This document shows positions 9,343 to 16,069 of a stretch of 64,000 bases of DNA, in pieces (the first letter of the stretch is position 1; each line of letters opens with the position of its first letter). A program made the position numbers and the translations under genes. The notes under the pieces were generated by a model, which saw only the letters and a list, made by a program, of their open reading frames with translations, was not told where the DNA came from and made no database searches. Location: the NCBI RefSeq assembly GCF_001854125.1, contig NZ_CP017715.1, positions 2,046,001 to 2,110,000 on the forward strand, in the 5' to 3' direction. Source of the stretch: Marinobacter salinus (GTDB lineage: Bacteria; Pseudomonadota; Gammaproteobacteria; Pseudomonadales; Oleiphilaceae).

Positions 9343-10314
9343 ATGAAGTGCCTGGCACGAACATTCCTGGTCGCTACCATCTTATTGAGCCCGCCACTCG
9401 CTGCCAAAACCGGGGACGCGATCGTTGCCAATGAACGCGGCAATAGCCTTACGATTCTGTCGCCTGATGCTGAAGTAGTAAGAGAAATTCCGGTTTGTGC
9501 CCGCCCGAGAGGTATGCATTTCAGCGCTGACCGGTCGGAGTTTTTCGTGGCCTGCGCCGACGATGACATGATCGCAATCTACAGTACGGAATCCCGCAGG
9601 CTCTTGCGCCGGATTCGAGGTGTCTCCGCTCCGGAAACCTTTGATCTTCACCCGGACGGCCGTCGCCTGATCGTCTCAAACGAAGAAGACGCTCTGGCAA
9701 CCGTCTATGACGTCCAGACCGGCGAACTCCTGGCAGAATATGAAACGGGCGAAGAGCCGGAAGGTGTTCAGGTCACCCCCGATGGCCGCCTAGTTTTCGT
9801 CGCCTCGGAAGCCGCGAATCTTGTGCATGTCATCGACCTGGAAGCCGACGAAGTCATTGCTGACATACTGGTGGATACCCGGCCCCGGCGCTTTGCGCTT
9901 ACGCCCGATGGCAAGGAGTTATGGGTGTCCGCTGAACTGGCAGGGATGGTGAACATTATCGATGTAAAGACGCTCAAGCTGGTTGCAGACATCCGCTTCC
10001 TCCCCACCGGGTTTCGGCCCGACCAGGTCACACCCGTGGATTTGCGCATGACCGCAGATGGAACCAGGGCCTATGCTGCGCTTGGACGTGCCAACCATGT
10101 AGCGGTCATCGATGTGCCCAATCGCAAGGTGATTGAGTACGTGCTGGTGGGAAACCGGGCCTGGGGTCTGGGCCTGACGGCTGACGAAAAAACCCTGTAT
10201 GTGGCTAACGGCCTGTCGGACGACGTCACCGTCATCGACACTGACAGTCTCAAGCCCCTGAAAACGGTGCCGGTAGGGCGCGTACCTTATGGGGTTCTGG
10301 TCGATGATCAGTAG
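9343..10314 (+). CDS. PQQ-catabolism-associated YVTN beta-propeller protein
   Basis: A 323-residue exported protein (signal peptide residues 1-20, 'MKCLARTFLVATILLSPPLA') made of YVTN/YncE-type beta-propeller repeats: 'GDAIVANERGNSLTILSPDAEVV', 'KELWVSAELAGMVNIIDVKTLKLV', 'KTLYVANGLSDDVTVIDTDSLKPL'. Proteins of this type are known companions of PQQ alcohol dehydrogenase systems. I chose ATG 9343, which has AAAGGAG six bases upstream. The 3' end overlaps the next gene by 11 bases, so the two are co-translated. Precise role unknown. Confidence 0.85.
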   Translation: MKCLARTFLVATILLSPPLAAKTGDAIVANERGNSLTILSPDAEVVREIPVCARPRGMHFSADRSEFFVACADDDMIAIYSTESRRLLRRIRGVSAPETFDLHPDGRRLIVSNEEDALATVYDVQTGELLAEYETGEEPEGVQVTPDGRLVFVASEAANLVHVIDLEADEVIADILVDTRPRRFALTPDGKELWVSAELAGMVNIIDVKTLKLVADIRFLPTGFRPDQVTPVDLRMTADGTRAYAALGRANHVAVIDVPNRKVIEYVLVGNRAWGLGLTADEKTLYVANGLSDDVTVIDTDSLKPLKTVPVGRVPYGVLVDDQ

Positions 10315-11467
10315 ACTGCTTCTGGTTGTCGTGCTGCTGAACATTCCTTTCGCGTCTGCCAGCGAGCCGGCCCGCATTGTTTATCTCGGCATGGCGAACG
10401 ATGGCTTTTATGAGCCACAAACCGTCTATACCGGTTTGTCCCTGCGTGACCGCAAGAGACCCGTAGACGCGGCACAGGTGGCGCTTCGAGGTACCCGGAT
10501 TCTTGAACGCGCACTGGGTTTGTCCTTTGCACTGGACGTCATCCTGATGGCCCCGGACCAGTCCCCGGTAACGGCCGTGCGGGAAGCACGTGAGAGTGGA
10601 GCCCTGGCCGTAATCCTGGATCTTCCGGCAGAGGCAATGGCGGCTGTCGTAGAGTCTGAAGGCGGTGAAGGCCTGTTGTTCAATATACGCCACCGCGAAG
10701 CGCGGTGGCGTGCCGAAGATTGTGCGCCGGCACTTTTACACACCCTGCCCTCCCACGCCATGCTCGGTGATGCTCTGGCACAGCACCTGAAATTCCACGG
10801 GTGGCAGAAAATTTTACTGCTCAGTGGTAGTGGCGACGAAAACCGTTTAAAGGCAGAGGCTGTCCGTCAGTCAGCGACCAAGTTCGGGCTCAACATCGTC
10901 GCTCAGCGCGAATTCAAACTCACAAACGATCCGCGCCAGCGGGACCTGAGCAACATTGCGCTGCTGACCGGGGGCGTGACCCATGACGTTGTCTGGCTGA
11001 TCGATAGTGAGGGAGAATTCGGCCGGTATGTGCCTTATGCGACCCAGTCACCACGCCCGATCGTCGGTTCGGAAGGTTTATCGGCTCACGCATGGCACTG
11101 GACGCTTGAACGCTACGGTGCGCCCCAACTCAATCAGCGTTTCCGGCGCGAACACGAACGTGATATGAGCTCCGAAGATTTTGCCGCCTGGGCCGCCGTA
11201 CGTGCCGTTGTCACTGCGGTCACGGAACTGCGTGCCGCCGACCCAAAGGCCGTCGCAGACCATCTTCGTTCGCAAGGGTTTGCCATGGACATCTACAAAG
11301 GCGTTCGAGGCAGTTTTCGAACCTGGAATGGCCAACTCCGTCAGCCCATCCTGCTGGCAACCCACAATGCAGTTATTTCCATCGCGCCTTTAACAGGCTT
11401 TGAACACAGCGTTGACACGCTGGATACGCTCGGCGTCGACAAGCCCCAAAGCCTTTGCAGACGTTGA
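10304..11467 (+). CDS. ABC-type substrate-binding protein of the PQQ alcohol dehydrogenase system
   Basis: A 387-residue secreted protein (signal peptide about residues 1-18, 'MISRLLLVVVLLNIPFAS') with a two-lobed Leu/Ile/Val-binding-type fold: 'ARIVYLGMANDGFYEPQTVYTGLSLRDRK', then 'LLLSGSGDENRLKAEAVRQSATKFGLNIV' and 'VIVGSEGL'-like blocks. It matches the known group of binding proteins found beside PQQ dehydrogenases. In other genomes ATPase and permease genes accompany it; none is present here, so it is either an orphan or works with genes elsewhere. ATG 10289 in frame is possible but gives a poorer signal peptide. Confidence 0.82.
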   Translation: MISRLLLVVVLLNIPFASASEPARIVYLGMANDGFYEPQTVYTGLSLRDRKRPVDAAQVALRGTRILERALGLSFALDVILMAPDQSPVTAVREARESGALAVILDLPAEAMAAVVESEGGEGLLFNIRHREARWRAEDCAPALLHTLPSHAMLGDALAQHLKFHGWQKILLLSGSGDENRLKAEAVRQSATKFGLNIVAQREFKLTNDPRQRDLSNIALLTGGVTHDVVWLIDSEGEFGRYVPYATQSPRPIVGSEGLSAHAWHWTLERYGAPQLNQRFRREHERDMSSEDFAAWAAVRAVVTAVTELRAADPKAVADHLRSQGFAMDIYKGVRGSFRTWNGQLRQPILLATHNAVISIAPLTGFEHSVDTLDTLGVDKPQSLCRR

Positions 11468-11513
11468 TGCTTGCCGTAGGTTGGGCACAAGTGAAAGTCT
11501 GGCTTAGTTTTAG

Positions 11514-12437
11514 CTACTGGTGCGCCAGCGCATAGTCGATCGCTGCACACACCGCGGCAGCCTGCGCAGCATTGCATTGCTCGGGGGTTACACGGGAGCT
11601 ATCGGGATAAACCTCGGTAGTGGTCCGGTAGGGAGCGCGGGTAATACCAGCGCACAGACCCCACTGCGTGAGCGGATACTCGATGACGCCCTGAGCCACC
11701 ACCGGTGAACCGAATATCTCGCCGCTGTCATCGGCCGGTGCGATATGCGTCACCTGCTCCACCGCCTTGATCAATGCCTGCTGGAAATCAGGCTGCGGGT
11801 TCTCGCTGTCATCGACTACGTAGAAACCATCGGGAATCCCCGCGGGCTCAAACGGCTTTCCGTCGCGAGCAGCCAGCGCCGGACGAAAGTCAGTCTCGTC
11901 GGTATCGGTGGTTTCGTGAAGATCGACATGAATCAGCGCACGATCACGAACAGGCGCCACCAATCGCATAAGAGCGGCCGACTCCTCAGCCGGACTGCCC
12001 TCGTGGAACGAGCGGTTCGGGTCGATCGCGTTCGGGTTCCAGCGATGGATACGCTCGTATGCCCAGGGGCTGACACAGGGCGCGACCAAAAGATTGACGC
12101 GGCCCGCGTAATCCGCCGCATGCTGATCAACGAACTGCAGCGCGCCATGAACACCGCTGGTCTCGTAACCGTGAACCCCGCCCGTTACCAGCACCACCGG
12201 CAGATCGTCATTCCAGTCGCGGCTGCGAATCGCCATCAACGGATAATAATCCGGGCCGTAATCCAGACAGCCATACTCTTCCAAATCAAAGCGCGAGCGC
12301 AGGCGCTCGATCGCACTCAACACCTCAGACTCGTAGCTGCGTTGACGGTTCTGTCGTGACAACCACTCGGCGCGTTCCACGTCGCCCCAGGGAACGCCGG
12401 ACGTACCGATTGGATAAGGTGCGGAAGCCGTGTTCAT
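11514..12437 (-). CDS. M14-family zinc metallohydrolase (deacylase or carboxypeptidase type)
   Basis: A 307-residue enzyme with the M14/aspartoacylase zinc site: H89-G-Y-E92 in 'GGVHGYETSG', H174 in 'VDLHETTD', and the catalytic Glu E275 in 'TTTEVYPDS'. 'NAIDPNRSFHEG' (about residues 136-146) holds the Asn-Arg substrate-binding pair. No signal peptide, so probably cytoplasmic. GGAG precedes ATG 12437; an upstream in-frame start at 12461 is less likely. It is the last clearly chromosomal gene before the cassette region and is only distantly similar to the deacylase at 4334. Confidence 0.82.
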   Translation of the reverse strand: MNTASAPYPIGTSGVPWGDVERAEWLSRQNRQRSYESEVLSAIERLRSRFDLEEYGCLDYGPDYYPLMAIRSRDWNDDLPVVLVTGGVHGYETSGVHGALQFVDQHAADYAGRVNLLVAPCVSPWAYERIHRWNPNAIDPNRSFHEGSPAEESAALMRLVAPVRDRALIHVDLHETTDTDETDFRPALAARDGKPFEPAGIPDGFYVVDDSENPQPDFQQALIKAVEQVTHIAPADDSGEIFGSPVVAQGVIEYPLTQWGLCAGITRAPYRTTTEVYPDSSRVTPEQCNAAQAAAVCAAIDYALAHQ

Positions 12438-12613
12438 ATCGTTTTTCTCCGGTGATGGCAAATGCAGGCGGGCATTCTAGCATGCGCATCTCTCGCGCCC
12501 GCCGTCCGTCGCCAGTTAGCACTCTGACGCCAAGTCGGCCTGCAAATAGTCATCACTGACTTCTAATTCATAAACTGCGACAAACATCCTTTTTTACTCG
12601 TTGAGTACATTAG

Positions 12614-12638
12614 GCGTGTTCAAAGGTGCCGGGTTGAA
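12614..12638 (-). repeat. 25-base relic of an IS1182-type transposase gene
   Basis: Matches positions 17734-17758, inside the 5' end of the IS1182-family transposase gene, at 24 of 25 bases and in the same orientation. The similarity does not clearly continue on either side. It looks like a remnant of an earlier insertion next to the cassette region. The rest of 12438-12647 shows nothing else I can name. Confidence 0.45.
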
Positions 12639-12647
12639 AAGAATAGT

Positions 12648-12905
12648 TCATTTGATGAGCGCTCTAGCCTTCCTCGTGACATCCTTACCAGACACAGCCT
12701 GAACTGTGCCATCATCAAGCTCTTTGCCTCTGCGTCGGGCCTCAGGCAACCAATCGGACCTGAGTTCCTCTTCTGACGGAGACTCCAGGTTCAATACCAG
12801 CTGTTGGATAAGTTGGCCTTGGTCTTCTTTAGAAAGGTGGAGCGCACCGGGGGAAGTCCACGTCCGCCTTACGCGGCTTGTTATCACTGCCTCAGTCATT
12901 CTCAA
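12648..12905 (-). pseudogene. 5'-truncated addiction-module antitoxin fused to an attC remnant
   Basis: From about residue 20 the frame reads 'ALHLSKEDQGQLIQQLVLNLESPSEEELRSDWLPEARRRGKELDDGTVQAVSGKDV', the pattern of the small addiction-module component family (about 70-80 residues, antitoxin side of RelE/ParE-like pairs). The first residues ('MRMTEAVITSRVRRTWT') are not family sequence: they are the 3' end of the GFA gene and the attC R'' box read in another frame. The antitoxin has therefore lost its start and is joined to a broken attC. No toxin gene follows. Probably non-functional. Confidence 0.6.
12871..12887 (-). repeat. Broken attC after the GFA cassette
   Basis: On the minus strand, GTGATAAC (12887-12880) follows the GFA stop codon by four bases, in the place of an attC R'' box. 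It is followed within seven bases by GTAAGGC, which looks like a decayed R' box, so the centre of the attC seems deleted. The same shortened structure recurs beside the GFA relic near 21456-21480. Confidence 0.5.
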
Positions 12906-13290
12906 TAAATTGAGGCAAATCGTCTGTAATCTCGAACCACGGAGCTTTGCTGCCTACGAAAACATGGCGGTCTGCGCGTACACCTGGATCGGTGTCGAGG
13001 GTGCCCAATGGAAGAGCATAGACTTCCGGTCTTGAATCGAATTTTGTATGAATGCTTGAACCGCAGTTTGCGCAAAAAACCTTGAACTCTCCGGGCGAGG
13101 ACTCGTAGGTTTTTAGCAGCTCCTGGCCTCTGACGGTCCGCCAGTCATCCACTCGTACCTTTGCACAGGTTCGGAAAGCCGCCGCATGGAGCTTGCGGCA
13201 CATGGAGCAATGGCAGTTGTAAACGTCGCTAAGGTCGCCGGCTACTTCATATTGGACGCCACCGCAAAGGCAGCTACCAGATTGAATCAT
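12892..13290 (-). CDS. GFA-family (CENP-V/GFA) zinc protein, integron cassette
   Basis: A 132-residue protein with the four-part zinc pattern of the glutathione-dependent formaldehyde-activating (GFA) family: 'CLCGGVQYEV' near residue 6, 'CHCSMCRK' near residue 26, and 'FCANCGSS' near residue 69. Members bind zinc, and most have no proven reaction. ATG 13290 has GGGAGGTGA upstream; the longer frame from 13326 starts inside the attC. The gene begins about 17 bases after the R' box of one attC and ends 4 bases before the R'' box of another, the layout of an integron gene cassette. Confidence 0.88.
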   Translation of the reverse strand: MIQSGSCLCGGVQYEVAGDLSDVYNCHCSMCRKLHAAAFRTCAKVRVDDWRTVRGQELLKTYESSPGEFKVFCANCGSSIHTKFDSRPEVYALPLGTLDTDPGVRADRHVFVGSKAPWFEITDDLPQFIEND

Positions 13291-13307
13291 TGACTCACCT
13301 CCCTGTG

Positions 13308-13392
13308 TGATAACTCCGCTCAGCACGCGCGGCTACGGAATGAAGGCGAAGCCGCAATGTAGTAGACGTCGCCGTGACTGGCCTGGTTATAC
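13308..13392 (-). repeat. attC site between the DinB-like and GFA cassettes
   Basis: On the minus strand the site starts with GTATAAC (R'', overlapping the TAA stop of the DinB-like gene) and ends with GTTATCA (R'), followed by the GFA ribosome binding site and start. Length about 85 bases. The inner part contains 'GCGGCTTCGCC' and 'GCGGAGTT' segments able to form stem arms. Position between two same-strand genes, with core boxes of the RYYYAAC and GTTRRRY type, is the evidence; exact folding was not computed. Confidence 0.65.
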
Positions 13393-13929
13393 ATGAGCCT
13401 CCTCCGGAATCTGAGCCAACAGGTCAGTAACCCCGATATCCAAGCCAGCCTGTGATAGCAACGTAGACACTTGGCCACGATGGTGAGTCTGATGGTTAAA
13501 GAAATGAAGAACTAGGCTCGAATATCGCTTGTTAGCAGGAATCCCTTTGGTGTTGTGGTAGCTGAGAACGAAATCCAGATCACTTTCGGATAGCTCTGCT
13601 ATCCAGTTGATAATCTTGCGATCCAACCAGATCCGGCGCCGAGATAAGCTATCAAGGTCTTCAAAGACTATCTGATCCAGGCGAGTCGGACTTTGAAGAC
13701 CAGCGACCTCTCGCAACGAGTTCAGGCAGGAGGGATGGGCCGCAAATCGTTTGAGCCAGATGATGTCGCCAACGAGGATGTGATTGAGAGTTCCCAGAAT
13801 GGAGCCAAAAAAGGCCCCACGGTCTTTAGTTAAATCTGTTGCAGAGAGCTCTCCCACAGCCTCATAAACTTTTGAGTTCATCCACTGGTTGTAATTGGCT
13901 AGCAATTCAAAGTGATTTTTCAGGCTCAT
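13387..13929 (-). CDS. DinB-like four-helix metal protein, integron cassette
   Basis: A 180-residue DinB/YfiT-superfamily protein. The three metal-binding histidines are visible: 'LNHILVGD' (about residue 48) and 'FFNHQTHHRGQ' (about residues 138-145). Members are four-helix bundles that bind divalent metal; some are thiol transferases, most are uncharacterised. AAGGA precedes ATG 13929. The gene starts about 17 bases after an attC R' box (13946-13952 on the plus strand) and its stop codon overlaps the R'' box of the next attC, so it is a mobile cassette. Confidence 0.85.
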   Translation of the reverse strand: MSLKNHFELLANYNQWMNSKVYEAVGELSATDLTKDRGAFFGSILGTLNHILVGDIIWLKRFAAHPSCLNSLREVAGLQSPTRLDQIVFEDLDSLSRRRIWLDRKIINWIAELSESDLDFVLSYHNTKGIPANKRYSSLVLHFFNHQTHHRGQVSTLLSQAGLDIGVTDLLAQIPEEAHV

Positions 13930-13945
13930 CAGAGTTCCTTCTCGT

Positions 13946-14018
13946 GTATAACGCGCGGCTCACGCGCCGGATTGGAGATACGAAGCAGCGGAAAACCGGT
14001 CGCCGTAAAGCCGATTGA
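13946..14018 (-). repeat. attC site split by an IS1111-attC-like element (DinB-proximal part)
   Basis: The R' box GTTATAC (minus strand, 13952-13946) lies just before the DinB-like gene. The matching R'' box ACATAAC is at 15601-15595, just after the DUF2513-like gene and on the far side of the insertion sequence. Joining the pieces gives one attC of roughly 80-85 bases with CGGCT/AGCCG and CCGG arms. The insertion lies close to the R'' box. Confidence 0.55.
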
Positions 14019-15592
14019 TACTGAGTGAGCCTTCTCCCCAGCCCAGCGGTTGCCCGCTAAGCTGGAAGGCGACCAAGCACTACAAGGGAGAAGACTCAAT
14101 GAACTTTTACCATAGCACCCACCGCCATTATTGTGGAATCGACCTGCACGCCCGCAGCCTTTATGTCTGCATCCTCGACCAGCAGGGCGAAGTGCTGCTA
14201 CACAAGGACATCCGGAGCCCTTACTGGCCCTGCTCGAACCCTTTCGCGATGATCTCGTGGTGGGTGTTGAATGCATGCACTGCTGGTACTGGATCTCCGA
14301 TCTGTGTGAAGAACACGGCATCAACTTTATCCTCGGGCATGCGCTGTACATGAAGGCCATCCAAGGCGGCAAAACCAAGAACGACCGCATCGATTCATTC
14401 AAGATCTCAATGCTCATGCGCGGTGGCAATTTCCCATTGGCCTACGTCTATCCCAAGGAAATGCCGGCCACCCGCGACTTGCTGCGCCGACGCACCCGGA
14501 TCGTCCAGCACGGGGCCATGCTCAAGGCCCACGCGGTGAACACTCTGGGCCAGTACAATCTTCCGCCCAGTAAAGCCAACCTCAATAACCCTGGCGGCCG
14601 GTCACAGCTCACCGCTGCTTTTAGCGATCCAGACGTTCAACGCAACATTGATCTGGACCTGGCAATCGTCGACTGTTATCAGCACGAACTCAAAAAGCTT
14701 GAATGGCATCTGGAGCAGCAAGCCAAACAACACGATCCGGCTTCACTCAACGTGCTGAAGACCATTCCCGGAGTAGGTCGCATTCTGGCCCTGACCATTC
14801 TCTACGAAGTCGGTGATATTCAAAGCTTCGAATCGGTTCAAAAGTTCGCATCCTACGCTCGCCTGGTAAAGTGCAAAGCAGAATCTGCAGGCAAGGTTTA
14901 CGGTACTCAGGGCAACAAGATCGGCAATGCCCATCTGAAGTGGGCGTTCTCGGAAGCAGCCGTGCTGTTTATCTGTAATAACGACAAGGCCAAGCGCTAC
15001 GTCGAAAAACTCCAGAGGCGAATGAACAAACCCAAGGCCCTCTCCGCCCTGGCGCACAAGTTGGGCCGGGCGGTGTACTTCATGCTCAAAGACAACAGGG
15101 TGTTCGATGAACAACGGTTTCTGAAAGGTTAGTCACGCCACGGGCTGAGCAAGACGCCTAACTGGATCAGAAAGGATGACACCGAAGACTGCAAGTCCGC
15201 TGACTGGTACCCGATACCGAAGCGGTTTTCTGTCACCGTTGCTGAAGCCAAAGCGACTTGATTAGCCAGCCCGTGGGCGTGCCTTAATACCATGAGCCAG
15301 TGCGCTTACACCGGTCCTGAGCCTGACACTAACTGGAGCCATGCAGCCCGACGCTTGAATAGCGCCAGTGACCGGTTAACCGATGAGTGTCTGGTGCCCC
15401 TGACCCACCGAAGGAACGACCGGTCAGGCTGTGGTCCAAAGCCGCGTAAGAGAGCCCCTATATGTGTTTGCTGTAAGTGCCTGACAGCTCGACGAGACTA
15501 GCGAAGAAGGCGTTCTCGCTCATGGGTTTAGGTTGGCCGCTGGCGCGGCCAAAAAAATGACTATTGCCTATTGATTCCGAGAAGGCTCATAT
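14019..15592 (+). mobile_element. IS110-family insertion sequence, IS1111-attC type
   Basis: About 1.57 kb. Short inverted repeats with the core TGAGCCTTCTC lie at 14026-14036 and, inverted, at 15579-15589, close to but not at the ends, as in the IS1111 subgroup, which carries such subterminal repeats. The transposase reading frame (14099-15132) is followed by a noncoding stretch of about 450 bases (15133-15590) with no gene I can support. The element sits inside an attC site, which is the known target of the IS1111-attC group. Boundaries are estimates to within several bases. Confidence 0.72.
14099..15132 (+). pseudogene. IS110-family transposase, one frameshift
   Basis: The frame starts at ATG 14099 (GGGAGAAG upstream) with 'HYCGIDLHARSLYVCILDQQGEVLLHKDI' and, after about 14215, continues in the +2 frame as 'PEPLLALLEPFRDDLVVGVECMHCWYW'. 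One base appears to be missing near 14213-14217. The DEDD-type catalytic residues are present across both frames (D in 'GIDLH', E in 'GVECM', D in 'KNDRIDS'), and the C-terminal 'IPGVGRILALTILYEVGD' block of the Transposase_20 domain is intact. Without a corrected read or ribosomal shift the enzyme is inactive. About 340 residues if restored. Confidence 0.8.
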
Positions 15593-15594
15593 GG
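15133..15594. other. Noncoding 3' part of the IS110-family element
   Basis: This stretch of about 460 bases lies between the transposase stop and the attC R'' box. It belongs to the insertion sequence, ending at the inverted repeat at 15579-15589. IS1111-attC elements are known to have a long noncoding side. A GGCCGC...GCGGCC hairpin at about 15536-15550 is visible. The short open frames in it lack ribosome binding sites and I do not support them as genes. Confidence 0.55.
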
Positions 15595-15615
15595 GTTATG
15601 TGGTGAATTCAGACC

Positions 15616-16029
15616 CTACTCCAGCAGATCATCCAACTTCTTCTCAAGTGCCTTTTTGCCCAGAGCAAACACTACTTTTACAGTTTCACTTGGCCCGGCA
15701 TCCCTAAAAGAACTTTTCAATTGACCAAACACTCCCGGCTTGGAAAGGTCCGCTGCGAATTGATGGCCTTTGGCTGTCAGCCTCAGCGGTTTTAAACTTA
15801 CGTTAAATCCACCCGTACCCATTCGGCGAAAACCGATACCGGGTGAATCTGTTGAGCTTTCAATTAGGCCTTGATCGCTCAGAATTTCCATATGGAAAAC
15901 AAGCTTCTTGAGTTTCTCATCGTCTTCCCAGAGAGGCTTTATGTCGTCATGGTCGATGCGAAAGTCTGGATGTTCGCTATCCAGAACCACATCGAGAAAG
16001 CCCTTTAAATATTCGAGATCTACTCTCAT
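15616..16029 (-). CDS. DUF2513-like small protein, integron cassette
   Basis: A 137-residue protein. The sequence 'VFHMEILSDQGLIESS' (about residue 44) and 'PLRLTAKGHQFAADLSKPGVFGQLKSSFRD' (about residues 80-110) resembles the DUF2513 family, which has a winged-helix-like plan (helices, then 'LT..GH.FL' ). Function unknown. Its start lies about 34 bases after an attC R' box (GTTATGT on the minus strand, 16069-16063) and its stop is 15 bases before the next R'' box (15601-15595), so it is a cassette now enclosed by two insertion sequences. Confidence 0.72.
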   Translation of the reverse strand: MRVDLEYLKGFLDVVLDSEHPDFRIDHDDIKPLWEDDEKLKKLVFHMEILSDQGLIESSTDSPGIGFRRMGTGGFNVSLKPLRLTAKGHQFAADLSKPGVFGQLKSSFRDAGPSETVKVVFALGKKALEKKLDDLLE

Positions 16030-16069
16030 TCAAAAGCAACCTGATGTTTGACCGCGGTGCACACATAAC

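Noticed and set aside
15292..15501. A 69-codon plus-strand frame downstream of the IS110 transposase
   Set aside because: It lies in the noncoding part typical of IS1111-attC elements and has no ribosome binding site.
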